Shown piece by piece: positions 16,880-24,772 of a stretch of 64,000 nucleotides of DNA. Each line of letters starts with the position of its first letter. The first letter of the stretch is position 1. The DNA is taken from contig NZ_JAJADQ010000007.1 of NCBI RefSeq assembly GCF_020447315.1, positions 62,001 to 126,000 on the forward strand, written 5' to 3'. Origin of the DNA: Hymenobacter nitidus. GTDB taxonomy: Bacteria > Bacteroidota > Bacteroidia > Cytophagales > Hymenobacteraceae. Made by a program: the position numbers and the translations under genes. Below the pieces are notes generated by a model. It was given only the letters and a program-made list of their open reading frames with translations, ran no database searches and was not told the DNA's origin.

Positions 16880-18433
16880 ATGAGGTCATTTTCCCGCCTT
16901 GTTCTGTTGCTCACCGGGCTGCTAACCGCTACCAGCGTATCGGCCCAAACGCCCTTGGGCCAGCCTACGCTCGACGAGCAGAAGGTGCAGATCTGGTGCG
17001 CTACGGCCCGCTACGTGTACGACGACAACAACCGCCCCAACCTGAAGAACAGCCTGAACTGCGGCGGGCCGCTGCCGGACTTCGTGACCAGCATCAAGGC
17101 CGACAGCCAGAAAGTATACAGCATGCTGTATCAGCCCCTGGAAGGCAAGGGCACGATGTACAAAGGCCTGGGCTCGGATAAGTCGCGCCTGCAGAAGCTG
17201 ACTACCGAAATCATCACCAAGCTGCAAGCCTCGCCCGCCCGCCGGGCCGATCCGGAGCGCATGGCTAAGCTCACCACGCTCAAAGAGCAGCTCGACGCCT
17301 ACGTAACCAATGGCACCCCGCCCGCCGACCCAAACAGTGACATAACAGCTGGCGCCGATGCCGAAGACACGGCCATAACCGACGAAACCGCGCTGGCCGC
17401 CACAGACGCCGGAGCCGGGGAGGGCGCTTTAGCCGCCGATGCGGCGGCCCCTCGCCAAGCCGCGGCCAGTGAGAGCCTGATGAGCAAGCTGTTTGCCCCA
17501 CTGGCCCTGATTCTGTCCTTGTTGAGCATTTTCCTCTACGTAATGCTGCGCCGTAGCATCAGCGCTCTGGGTACCCGCGCCGACCGGCACCGCAGTGAGC
17601 TGGAATCGGTGAAGGCGGCGGCGGTGAGCAGCAGTGCGCCCTCGGCGGGCGTGGTGGCTGCCGCTGGTGCGCCCAAGCGCCTGACGCCCGAGCTGCAGCG
17701 GGAAATTGAGCGGCTGGTGCAACAACGCGTAGCCGAAGAGCTGGGTAAGCACCAACAGGCTGCCCCAGTGGCGGCTCCGAAAGTAGAAGCTCCCGCCCCG
17801 CGCCAGGCTGCCCCGGTGACTCAGGCTCCTAATCGGGCTGCTAATACCCCAGCTCGTGCGGCGGCCCCGGCTCCGGCCCCCGCGCCCCCGGTGCCGAACC
17901 AGTTTCAGAATATTGCCTCGGCGCCGACTACTTACGCCCCGCCGCAGGTGCCGATGCACGAAACAGCCCCGATGCCGCAGCCCATTCCGGCCGGCTCTCC
18001 GGCCTCAGCCCCGCGTGACGACTTCGATAGCCTCGTGCCGCCCGTGCAGCTGCCCGGTCCCGAAACCTGGGAAACGCCGGCTCCGGTGGCGCCTGCTGCC
18101 CCCGCTGCCCCAGTGCCGACGCGCTACTACGTGAAGGTGCCCGTGAATGGCGGGTTCAGCGAATACGACCTGCAGGACCAGCCCCAGCACGACAGCATCT
18201 ACGAAATAACGACGGACGCAAAAGTGCCCGAGCGCGCCACGTTTCGGGTAACTTCCAACTCCAGCGTGCATGCCTACGCCATCCAGAGTGCCCAGTATTC
18301 CCTGCGCGAAGCCTGCGCCTACCAGCAGCCCAACGGCCCCGTGTCGCGCATTGTGACGGATAAGGAAGGAACGTTGGTGAAGAGCAACGGCGCCTGGCAG
18401 ATTGAGCAGAAAGCCGCTATTCACTTTGAGTAG
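16880..18433 (+). CDS. Membrane-spanning coiled-coil protein with Ala/Pro linker
   Basis: A 517-residue protein. Signal peptide residues 1-22 (LLTGLLTATSVSA). A periplasmic part to about 190 carries two Cys (QIWCATARYVYDDNN, LNCGGPLPDF). One transmembrane helix at about 205-225 (LFAPLALILSLLSIFLYVML), then a basic coiled-coil (PELQREIERLVQQRVAEELG), then a long Ala/Pro-rich linker (about 275-425). A folded C-terminal domain of about 90 residues begins RYYVKVPVNGGFSEYDL. The topology places the C-terminal domain in the cytoplasm. Inferred role: a tether linking periplasmic parts to the tubulin- or actin-like protein. No family recognised. Confidence 0.75.
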   Translation: MRSFSRLVLLLTGLLTATSVSAQTPLGQPTLDEQKVQIWCATARYVYDDNNRPNLKNSLNCGGPLPDFVTSIKADSQKVYSMLYQPLEGKGTMYKGLGSDKSRLQKLTTEIITKLQASPARRADPERMAKLTTLKEQLDAYVTNGTPPADPNSDITAGADAEDTAITDETALAATDAGAGEGALAADAAAPRQAAASESLMSKLFAPLALILSLLSIFLYVMLRRSISALGTRADRHRSELESVKAAAVSSSAPSAGVVAAAGAPKRLTPELQREIERLVQQRVAEELGKHQQAAPVAAPKVEAPAPRQAAPVTQAPNRAANTPARAAAPAPAPAPPVPNQFQNIASAPTTYAPPQVPMHETAPMPQPIPAGSPASAPRDDFDSLVPPVQLPGPETWETPAPVAPAAPAAPVPTRYYVKVPVNGGFSEYDLQDQPQHDSIYEITTDAKVPERATFRVTSNSSVHAYAIQSAQYSLREACAYQQPNGPVSRIVTDKEGTLVKSNGAWQIEQKAAIHFE

Positions 18434-18445
18434 GTGGTAAGCCGT

Positions 18446-18811
18446 ATGAGGAGATATTGGGTGCTGCTGAGCTTGCCGTTGGCCGGCTGCCTGACTGCCA
18501 AGGTCGGCCCCACCCAGGAAGATGCTGCTCTGATGATTGTGCAGGAAAACAGCCAGCCTAAAGTATCCTCCTACAACTCGGCCATTCAAACCCGTATTAT
18601 CCGGCAGGAAAAAGCCGGCGACACGCTGTTTATTACTTACCGTAAAGGTGCGTTGCTGTCTCGTGCCGGCGCTTGGGCCCATAATACCGTCCAGCTCAAT
18701 GAGCAGACAAAATATGTTCGGTGCGCCAACCGCCTGTTTAGCGTGGTTAAAACCAACCCGGGTTTTGCGCTGGAGCAGCTCAAAAATCCGGTTAAAGCGG
18801 CAGAGAAGTAA
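18446..18811 (+). CDS. Small lipoprotein
   Basis: A 121-residue protein. The ATG at 18446 gives a lipobox (LLSLPLAGC, Cys 14); GTG at 18434, right after the previous stop, is an alternative but lengthens the signal. The mature part has one conserved-looking block (IVQENSQPKVSSYNSAIQTR, GDTLFITYRKGAL) and one Cys (YVRCANRLFSVV). No family recognised. It begins 12 bases after the adaptor gene, so it is almost surely cotranscribed, and is likely an envelope partner of the same complex. Confidence 0.7.
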   Translation: MRRYWVLLSLPLAGCLTAKVGPTQEDAALMIVQENSQPKVSSYNSAIQTRIIRQEKAGDTLFITYRKGALLSRAGAWAHNTVQLNEQTKYVRCANRLFSVVKTNPGFALEQLKNPVKAAEK

Positions 18812-18886
18812 GATTCCAGGCTTGCCAACCCATTTCGTTTCCTTCGGCCAATCCCGAACGACGCCTTTTTTGCATCTTCACTCCCA

Positions 18887-18908
18887 GGTCAGCGGTTTTG
18901 CGCTGACC
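18887..18908 (+). other. Hairpin before the MotA-like gene
   Basis: Arms ggtcagcg / cgctgacc (8 bp) with loop gttttg, followed by tttgtgcttcg. It may act as an attenuating terminator before the stator genes, or its right side (GACCTTTG, 18905-18912) may be part of a promoter. I cannot decide which. Confidence 0.4.
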
Positions 18909-18936
18909 TTTGTGCTTCGTTCCCGTTGTAAGTTTC

Positions 18937-20394
18937 ATGCTCGAAATCATCCTCGAAGTCGTTGTGGTGGCCATTGTCGTGGGCCTGCAGATTCGTACGT
19001 TTCTGCTGACCCGTAAGCAGGCCCAACAGCTCAGCCAGCTGTATCCGGATAAAAACGCCCTGCGCGTGGAGCGCCGCCTCGTGGCGCCCAATGGCGAAGA
19101 CCTGCCCGACTACGCAGCCAATGCCCCCGAGGGCTCCTTTCCAGTCGAGATTATCAAGGCCGATGCCGTGTCGGAGGGCTTTCGGGAAATCATGGTGGAT
19201 ACCAACGGCTACCTGCGCTTCAACAAGGGCGCGGCCGATTTCAGTATCCTCAAGGATATTTCGGAGCGTCAGAGTCAGGTAATGGAAAACGCGGTGCAGG
19301 CCAATGTGGCCACGCCGCTGTATCTGGGCTTGCTCGGCACGTTTCTGGGCGTAATCCTGGGCCTGGTGGGCATTGCCCGCAACGGGGTTTCCGACGACGA
19401 GGCCCTGACGCCCTTTCTCACCGGCGTGCTCATTGCCATGACCGGCTCCTTCGTGGGCCTGCTGCTCACGCTGCTTGGCAACGGCCTGGTGCGCAACGCC
19501 CACCAAAAGCTCGACCAGGGCCAAAACAGCTACTACACCTTCCTGCAAGCCCGCCTGCTGCCCATTCTGCACTCGGATATGGCCGGCAGCCTGTCGAATC
19601 TGAAGGCCGTGCTCGATGCGTTCAATCAGGATTTCGTCAGCAAAGTCACCGTGTTCGAGCCCGTTATCGGCACACTCACGGAGAACGTGAAGGTGCAGCG
19701 CGACTTCCTGATGCGGCTCAACGAAATCGGGTTCGACAAGATGGCCAGCGCCAACGTGGCCGTGTTTGAGAAGGTAAGCCAGTCGGCCGAGATGTTCGGG
19801 CAATTCGTGGGCTACCAGGAGCGGCTCAACCAGATGCTGGAGGACGGTACCGCCACCGCCCAGGCCGTGAGCAGCATCCTGGACCGCCTCGTGGGCTTCG
19901 AGCGGGGCATCAACAACGTGGGCCAGTACATCGGGCAGCACGACAACCTGGTGCAGGCCCAGCTCGACTTTTTCCAGCGTCACCAGAAGGAAATGGGCAA
20001 CCTGGCTTCCCGCACCGAGCAGTACTTCGACGAAGCCACCGGCCGCCTCACCGATTTGATGCAACAGCGCCTGAGCTTCCACGAGCGCGACGCCCAGCAG
20101 GCCTACGAAAAGTGGCAGCAGCACTTCCAGAAGCTCAACGAAGACAACGTCTTCGACCGAATCCGGCAGTACCTGGAGCCCTTCAAGAACCTCAACGGCC
20201 AGCAGGAAGCCCTGAACCGCGACGTAACCGCCACCCAGCGCGAGCTGCTGCGCAAAATCGAGCTGGACTCCCAGATTCAGGCCAAGCTGCTTTCCGAGTT
20301 GTCGAACCTGAACACGGTGCTGGTGAAAGCCACGTCTAAAAACCGGTTTCAGCGGTTTATGGACAGCCTGTTTGGCGGCGTGAAGCCGGTGTAG
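18937..20394 (+). CDS. MotA/TolQ/ZorA-like ion channel subunit with long coiled-coil tail
   Basis: A 485-residue protein starting at the ATG at 18937, giving an N-terminal helix (LEIILEVVVVAIVVGLQI). Two further helices carry the MotA/ExbB signature: LYLGLLGTFLGVILGLVGIA (about 126-146) and FLTGVLIAMTGSFVGLLLTLLG (about 160-182). The remaining 300 residues are a helical, charged cytoplasmic tail. MotA proper is about 290 residues with four helices, whereas this 3-TM form with a long tail resembles ZorA of the Zorya defence system. Expected to form the pore around the MotB-like subunit encoded at 20636 and to convert ion flow into movement. No helicase or nuclease gene is nearby. Confidence 0.85.
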   Translation: MLEIILEVVVVAIVVGLQIRTFLLTRKQAQQLSQLYPDKNALRVERRLVAPNGEDLPDYAANAPEGSFPVEIIKADAVSEGFREIMVDTNGYLRFNKGAADFSILKDISERQSQVMENAVQANVATPLYLGLLGTFLGVILGLVGIARNGVSDDEALTPFLTGVLIAMTGSFVGLLLTLLGNGLVRNAHQKLDQGQNSYYTFLQARLLPILHSDMAGSLSNLKAVLDAFNQDFVSKVTVFEPVIGTLTENVKVQRDFLMRLNEIGFDKMASANVAVFEKVSQSAEMFGQFVGYQERLNQMLEDGTATAQAVSSILDRLVGFERGINNVGQYIGQHDNLVQAQLDFFQRHQKEMGNLASRTEQYFDEATGRLTDLMQQRLSFHERDAQQAYEKWQQHFQKLNEDNVFDRIRQYLEPFKNLNGQQEALNRDVTATQRELLRKIELDSQIQAKLLSELSNLNTVLVKATSKNRFQRFMDSLFGGVKPV

Positions 20395-20414
20395 AAAGGT
20401 ATATATACCAGCAA

Positions 20415-20480
20415 ATGCCAAACGTTTTGATCTTGTTCTACGTCGGCGTTATGCTGCTGTATTCCGTCATAGTGCCGTGA
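20415..20480 (+). CDS. Tiny hydrophobic protein (21 residues)
   Basis: ATG at 20415 to TGA at 20480 encodes MPNVLILFYVGVMLLYSVIVP, a single short membrane helix. It starts 20 bases after the MotA-like gene and its stop overlaps the next start (GTGA), which suggests translational coupling rather than chance. Alternatively it is the front half of one two-helix gene joined by a frameshift to the next frame. It is too short for family recognition. Confidence 0.45.
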   Translation: MPNVLILFYVGVMLLYSVIVP

Positions 20481-20629
20481 GCTTCTTCTTTCTGCTGCTC
20501 AAGCCAAAAAGTGGAAGCTGGCAAAGCTTCTTACTGCGCCTGATTGCCTTTTTGCTGATTGTAGGCTGGCCCATACTAATGGCCTGGGGAATGATTCTTA
20601 GTGCTGAAGTAGACCGTCAATCCATTTAA
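20477..20629 (+). CDS. Small membrane protein (50 residues) between the stator genes
   Basis: GTG at 20477 to TAA at 20629. It encodes MSFFFLLLKPKSGSW followed by one strong helix (LLRLIAFLLIVGWPILMAWG) and a polar end (SAEVDRQSI). The MotB-like ATG follows 6 bases after the stop, so it fills the gap exactly. Tight packing and hydrophobic character support a real gene. Inferred: an accessory subunit of the MotAB-like channel. No known homologue recognised. Confidence 0.55.
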   Translation: MSFFFLLLKPKSGSWQSFLLRLIAFLLIVGWPILMAWGMILSAEVDRQSI

Positions 20630-20635
20630 TTACCC

Positions 20636-21322
20636 ATGAACGATCCGCAAAACCGCTCTTCCAACGACTTCTTCTGGCCCAGCTACGTGGACCTGATGAC
20701 GTCGCTCTTCGTGGTAATGCTGGTGTTGTTCGTGTACAGCTTTAAGCTGTTCAAGGATCGGGAGCACGACCTGAAAGCGGCCAACGGCGAGTTGAAAGCC
20801 AAGGCCGAGGAGCTGGAGCAGATTACCAAGATCCGCAACTCCCTGAAGCGCCTCGAAGGCAAGTATTTCAAGTACGACCCGGCCCTGGAGCGGCACGAGC
20901 TGCTGGTGCCGGTGCAGTTTAAATCGGGGCGCGACGAAATCCAGGATGCGTATAAGCCGGCTCTGCTGCAGGCGGGCCGCACGCTGCGCTCGGTGCTCAA
21001 AACAATCAAAACCGAGCAGCCGGTGCGCTACCTCGTCATTGTGGAAGGCATGGCCGCCCGCTACAGCGGCAACGACGCCCGCAACCGCGCCGAGGAGCAG
21101 CTTACCTACCAGCTCAGCTACCGCCGGGCCCTGAACCTGCTCAACTTCTGGAAGCAGAACGGCCTTGACTTCAGCCAGGACAGCGGCGTGGAGCTGATTA
21201 TCGGGGGCAGCGGCTTCTTCGGCACTGGCCGCTACCGGGGCGCCAAAGAAGGCCAAAACAAACGCTTCCTGATTCAGGTGATTCCCAAGATCGGGCGCAT
21301 TACCAGCACCACTGTGCGGTAA
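20636..21322 (+). CDS. MotB/ZorB-like stator subunit with OmpA-like domain
   Basis: A 228-residue protein. The N-terminal helix begins FFWPSYVDLMTSLFVVMLVL; D19 sits where MotB has its proton-binding Asp. A coiled coil follows (LKAANGELKAKAEELEQI), then an OmpA-like peptidoglycan-binding domain from about residue 80 (VPVQFKSGRDEI, VIVEGMAARYSGND, QLSYRRALNLLNFWKQNG). Size and layout match ZorB (about 245 residues). Known for this family: anchoring to peptidoglycan while carrying the ion path with MotA-like partners. Last gene of the locus, followed by a repeat hairpin. Confidence 0.88.
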   Translation: MNDPQNRSSNDFFWPSYVDLMTSLFVVMLVLFVYSFKLFKDREHDLKAANGELKAKAEELEQITKIRNSLKRLEGKYFKYDPALERHELLVPVQFKSGRDEIQDAYKPALLQAGRTLRSVLKTIKTEQPVRYLVIVEGMAARYSGNDARNRAEEQLTYQLSYRRALNLLNFWKQNGLDFSQDSGVELIIGGSGFFGTGRYRGAKEGQNKRFLIQVIPKIGRITSTTVR

Positions 21323-21349
21323 CGATATATTATGTCGTTCTGAAAATAT

Positions 21350-21385
21350 GAACGGCATGCTGAGCTAGGCGAAGCATGCCGTTGT
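21350..21385. repeat. Intergenic repeat hairpin (copy 1), probable terminator
   Basis: aacggcatgct (21351-21361) pairs with agcatgccgtt (21373-21383) around gagctaggcga, followed by gttctta. The same sequence pattern (gaacg-catgctgagct-g-cgaagcatg) occurs inverted at 24186-24216. It likely ends the stator operon. Confidence 0.65.
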
Positions 21386-21529
21386 TCTTAGTTTGACTTA
21401 CCGCAGACAGGAAACTTAGGCAGTGGCATTTGGAACGGCGCCTGCCCCAAACAAAAAGTCGCAATTCGCGCGGGTTGCGGGTTATGGGTTTATATTCGGC
21501 CCCATCCTCCTTTCTACGCTCCGTATCGT

Positions 21530-23773
21530 ATGCGCAACCTATCCTACCCGCTACTGGCGCTGACGGCCCTGGCGGCTTGTAAGTCGTCTCAACCCGCCAA
21601 CGACGTGGCCGCGCGCCGGCCCCTGACCGAACTACCTACCACTGAACCTAATGGCCCGAGCCGTCGCGGTGCGGCGGCCGTGGCCGACTTGCCCCGACTC
21701 GCCGTGGAATACCCTAAAACCCGCAAAACCAACCATACCGACGACTACTTCGGCACGCCCGTCACGGACCCGTACCGCTGGCTCGAAGACCTCGACTCGC
21801 CCGAAACCAAAGAGTGGGTCACGGCGCAGAACAAGGTTTCCTTCGGCTATCTGGAGAAAATTCCCTTCCGCGACCAGATCAAGAACCGGCTCACCAAAAT
21901 CTGGAACTACGAGCGGTTTGGTGTGCCCCAGATTGAGGGGGATAAGCTGTACTACTCCAAAAATGACGGCCTGCAAAACCAGGGCGTACTCTACGTGCAG
22001 CAGAACGGGCAGGAAGGCCAGCCCGACGTGCTGCTCGACCCCAACAAGTTTTCGGCCGATGGCACCACCGCCCTGGCCGGCACCTACTTCTCCAACGACC
22101 ACCGCTACCTGGCCTACGCCACCTCGGGCGGTGGCTCCGACTGGCAGAAAATGAAGGTGCTGGACCTCAAAACCCGGCAGCCGCTCAAAGACGAGCTGCA
22201 GTGGGTGAAAGTATCGGGGGCGGCCTGGGCCAAGGACGGCTTCTACTACAGCCGCTACGACGCGCCCAAAGCCGGGCAGAATCAGCTGTCGGGCAAAAAC
22301 GAGTTCCACAAGGTGTACTACCACAAGCTGGGCACCGCCCAGAGTGCCGACAAGCTGGTGTACGAGGACAAAACCATGCCCCTGGGCTTCCGCACAGTGG
22401 GCACCACCGACGACGAGCGGTTCTTGGTGCTCTACACCACCGACGGCAAAAACGACGGCAACCGTCTGGCCGTGCGCGACCTGACCGACCCGAAGCAGGC
22501 CACCAAGTTTACTCCCCTGATTTCGAGCTACGAGCACAACAACTCGGTGATTGGCAACGTGGGCGGGCAACTGCTGATGCTCACCAACTACAAGGCCCCG
22601 CGCTACCGCATTGTGCTGATTGACCCCAAAAAGCCCCAGGAAGCCAACTGGAAAGAGGTGATTAAGCAGGGCGAAAACAAGCTGGAAGACGTGGCCCACG
22701 TGGGCGGCCGCCTCATCGTGACCTACCTCAAGGATGCCAGCAGCCAAGTGAAGGTGTACTCGGAAAAAGGCGAGTTCCAGAACGACATCGAGCTGCCCGC
22801 CATTGGCACGGCCTCGGGCTTCGGGGGCCGCCGCGACGCGAAGAGCGTGTACTACGCCTTCACCTCGTTTGCTTACCCCACCACTATCTACCGCTACGAC
22901 CTGGAGTCGAAGCAAAGCACCGTATTCCGGGCCCCGAAAGTGGAGGTGAACCCCCAGGACTACGTGACCACGCAGGTGTTCTACGCCAGCAAGGACGGCA
23001 CGAAGATTCCAATGTTCATCGTGTACAAGAAGGGTGTGAAACTCAACGGCCAGAACCCGACCTACCTATATGCCTACGGCGGCTTCAACGTCTCCCTGAC
23101 GCCTGGCTTTAGTGTGGCCCGTATGCTGTGGCTCGAAAACGGCGGCATTCTGGCGATTCCCAACCTGCGCGGGGGCGGCGAGTATGGTGAGGCTTGGCAC
23201 CAGGCCGGCATGACGCCCAACAAGCAGAACGTATTCGATGACTTCATTGCCGCCGCCGAGTACCTCACCGTGCAGAGCTACACCGACGCCAAGCACCTGG
23301 CCATTGCCGGCGGCTCCAACGGCGGCCTGCTGGTGGGCGCCATCATGACGCAGCGGCCCGAGCTGGCCCACGTGGCCTTCCCGGCCGTGGGCGTGATGGA
23401 CATGCTGCGCTACCAGAAGTTCACCATCGGCTGGAACTGGGCCCCCGAATACGGCACTTCCGACAACTTCGAGCAGTTCAAGAACCTCTACAAGTTTTCC
23501 CCGCTGCACAATCTGCGGGCCGGCACCACGTATCCGGCCACGATGATTACCACCGCCGACCACGACGACCGGGTAGTGCCCGCGCACTCGTTCAAATTCG
23601 CGGCGACGCTGCAGGAAATGAATGCTGGCCCCAACCCCCAGCTAATTCGGGTGGATGTGAATGCTGGGCACGGGGCGGGCAAGAGCACAGCCCTGCAGAT
23701 TCAGGAGTGGGCCGACATCTGGTCGTTTGCCTTCCACAATATGGGCGTGAATCCGTACCCGATGGGGCGCTAG
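21530..23773 (+). CDS. Prolyl oligopeptidase family serine peptidase (S9A), lipoprotein
   Basis: A 747-residue protein with a lipoprotein signal (LLALTALAAC, Cys about 17). A beta-propeller domain (about 75-480) begins after TDPYRWLEDLDSPETKEWV, a motif typical of prolyl endopeptidases. The alpha/beta-hydrolase domain has GGSNGGLL (nucleophile S596), DHDDRVVPAHS (about 677-687, with the acid residue) and NAGHGAGKS (catalytic His). Known activity: cleavage after proline in peptides under about 30 residues. Expected in the periplasm or on the outer membrane, where it would degrade peptides. Stands as a single gene; TATATTCG at 21491 may be its -7 box. Confidence 0.95.
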   Translation: MRNLSYPLLALTALAACKSSQPANDVAARRPLTELPTTEPNGPSRRGAAAVADLPRLAVEYPKTRKTNHTDDYFGTPVTDPYRWLEDLDSPETKEWVTAQNKVSFGYLEKIPFRDQIKNRLTKIWNYERFGVPQIEGDKLYYSKNDGLQNQGVLYVQQNGQEGQPDVLLDPNKFSADGTTALAGTYFSNDHRYLAYATSGGGSDWQKMKVLDLKTRQPLKDELQWVKVSGAAWAKDGFYYSRYDAPKAGQNQLSGKNEFHKVYYHKLGTAQSADKLVYEDKTMPLGFRTVGTTDDERFLVLYTTDGKNDGNRLAVRDLTDPKQATKFTPLISSYEHNNSVIGNVGGQLLMLTNYKAPRYRIVLIDPKKPQEANWKEVIKQGENKLEDVAHVGGRLIVTYLKDASSQVKVYSEKGEFQNDIELPAIGTASGFGGRRDAKSVYYAFTSFAYPTTIYRYDLESKQSTVFRAPKVEVNPQDYVTTQVFYASKDGTKIPMFIVYKKGVKLNGQNPTYLYAYGGFNVSLTPGFSVARMLWLENGGILAIPNLRGGGEYGEAWHQAGMTPNKQNVFDDFIAAAEYLTVQSYTDAKHLAIAGGSNGGLLVGAIMTQRPELAHVAFPAVGVMDMLRYQKFTIGWNWAPEYGTSDNFEQFKNLYKFSPLHNLRAGTTYPATMITTADHDDRVVPAHSFKFAATLQEMNAGPNPQLIRVDVNAGHGAGKSTALQIQEWADIWSFAFHNMGVNPYPMGR

Positions 23774-23802
23774 CACGTAGGGTGGTTTCGGGCGTCGCTT
23801 CG

Positions 23803-23810
23803 TATCTTGC
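23803..23810 (+). promoter_or_regulatory. Possible -7 box of the small lipoprotein gene
   Basis: TATCTTGC, a TAnnTTGC variant, lies 40 bases before the ATG at 23851. Confidence 0.4.
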
Positions 23811-23850
23811 GGCCCCAAAGTCCCAAACGCCTGTCTTATTTCGGCTTACT

Positions 23851-24090
23851 ATGAACAAAAAGTTCCTGCTCGGTCTGCTGACCGGCGCTTCGCTGCTGAC
23901 GCTGTCCGTTTCTTCGTGCAAAAACCCCGATAACGAAACCAATGAGGAGGTAGTCGCTCAGCCCCTGCCCCCCATTCCGGCGGCTCCCGACACGACGGGC
24001 GGCAAAACGGCCCCTCAGAATGCCGCTACCCGCGAAATCAACGCGGCCAACGCTACCGAGGACATCAAGAAGATGCAGCCCCAGATGTAA
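23851..24090 (+). CDS. Small lipoprotein, 79 residues
   Basis: The ATG at 23851 opens a lipoprotein signal (LLTGASLLTLSVSSC, Cys about 23). The mature 56 residues are disordered in composition (Asn, Thr, Pro, Ala) and contain no motif. No homologue recognised. It has its own likely promoter and a strong terminator, so it is a single-gene unit. Confidence 0.7.
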   Translation: MNKKFLLGLLTGASLLTLSVSSCKNPDNETNEEVVAQPLPPIPAAPDTTGGKTAPQNAATREINAANATEDIKKMQPQM

Positions 24091-24113
24091 TTTCCGCCTT
24101 CGGGCTTTTTCTG

Positions 24114-24153
24114 CCAACGCCCATCTGCCGCTACCTGCGCAGATGGGCGTTGG
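24114..24153 (+). terminator. Strong terminator after the small lipoprotein gene
   Basis: A 15-bp perfect stem (ccaacgcccatctgc / gcagatgggcgttgg) with a 10-base loop, followed by tgttttt. Confidence 0.9.
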
Positions 24154-24185
24154 TGTTTTTGCTTTGTCTTGTCTTAAAGTCGTAT

Positions 24186-24216
24186 GTCATGCTTCGGCAA
24201 GCTCAGCATGACGTTC
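24186..24216. repeat. Intergenic repeat hairpin (copy 2, inverted)
   Basis: gtcatgct (24186-24193) pairs with agcatgac (24205-24212), followed by gttctttttt. It is the reverse complement of the pattern at 21350-21380 with few changes and could also stop transcription. Confidence 0.65.
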
Positions 24217-24244
24217 TTTTTTGATCTTATAATCTGTCCTTTTT

Positions 24245-24772
24245 ATGTCAACCATCACCATCCGGCGCGGCCGACCCGAAGACTTAGCCCGCGTGCACGA
24301 GCTCATCGTGGAACTGGCCGTGTATGAGCGCGCCCCGCAGGAAGTGACCAACACGCTGGTGGATATGCACCGCGACGGTTTCGGCCCCGAGCCCATCTTT
24401 GGCTTCTTCGTGGCGGAAGCCCCCGAGCAGGGAATTCTGGGCATCGCGCTATTCTACACGGCCTACTCGACCTGGAAAGGCCGCATGCTCTACCTGGAAG
24501 ACCTGGTGGTGACGGAAGCCGCCCGCGGCACGGGTATCGGCAAGAAGCTGTTTGACGCCGTGGTGGCCGAAGCGCGGCGCACCGGGGCCTACCGCCTGAA
24601 GTGGCAGGTGCTGGAGTGGAACGAGCCCGCCATTGGCTTCTACAAGCGCATCGGGGCCAACCTCGACCCCGAGTGGTTCAACGGCAACCTCACGGCCGAG
24701 CAGCTTCAGGCGTATGCGTGCGACGCCTCGGTGGTAGAAGCCGTGGAAGCAAATACCCTGCGAAACGAGTAA
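24245..24772 (+). CDS. GNAT family N-acetyltransferase
   Basis: A 175-residue protein. GNAT order is visible: motif C/D region TIRRGRPEDLARVHELIVEL, strand LYLEDLVVTEAARGTGIGKKL containing the acetyl-CoA pyrophosphate loop (RGTGIGK, about 99-105), and WNEPAIGFYKRIGANLDPEW. The WNEPAIGFYxxxGA motif and size fit the diamine/spermidine N-acetyltransferase (SSAT) subgroup, so polyamines or small amines are plausible substrates, not proven. Its 3' end overlaps the convergent desaturase-family gene by 67 bases, an uncommon arrangement. Confidence 0.9.
   Translation: MSTITIRRGRPEDLARVHELIVELAVYERAPQEVTNTLVDMHRDGFGPEPIFGFFVAEAPEQGILGIALFYTAYSTWKGRMLYLEDLVVTEAARGTGIGKKLFDAVVAEARRTGAYRLKWQVLEWNEPAIGFYKRIGANLDPEWFNGNLTAEQLQAYACDASVVEAVEANTLRNE

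Noticed and set aside
9712..21322. Canonical Zorya defence system
   Set aside because: MotA/MotB-like genes resemble ZorA/ZorB, but no ZorC, ZorD helicase or ZorE nuclease is visible in or next to the locus.
18937..21322. Flagellar motA/motB
   Set aside because: No flagellar genes in the window; protein sizes and three-helix layout do not fit flagellar MotA.
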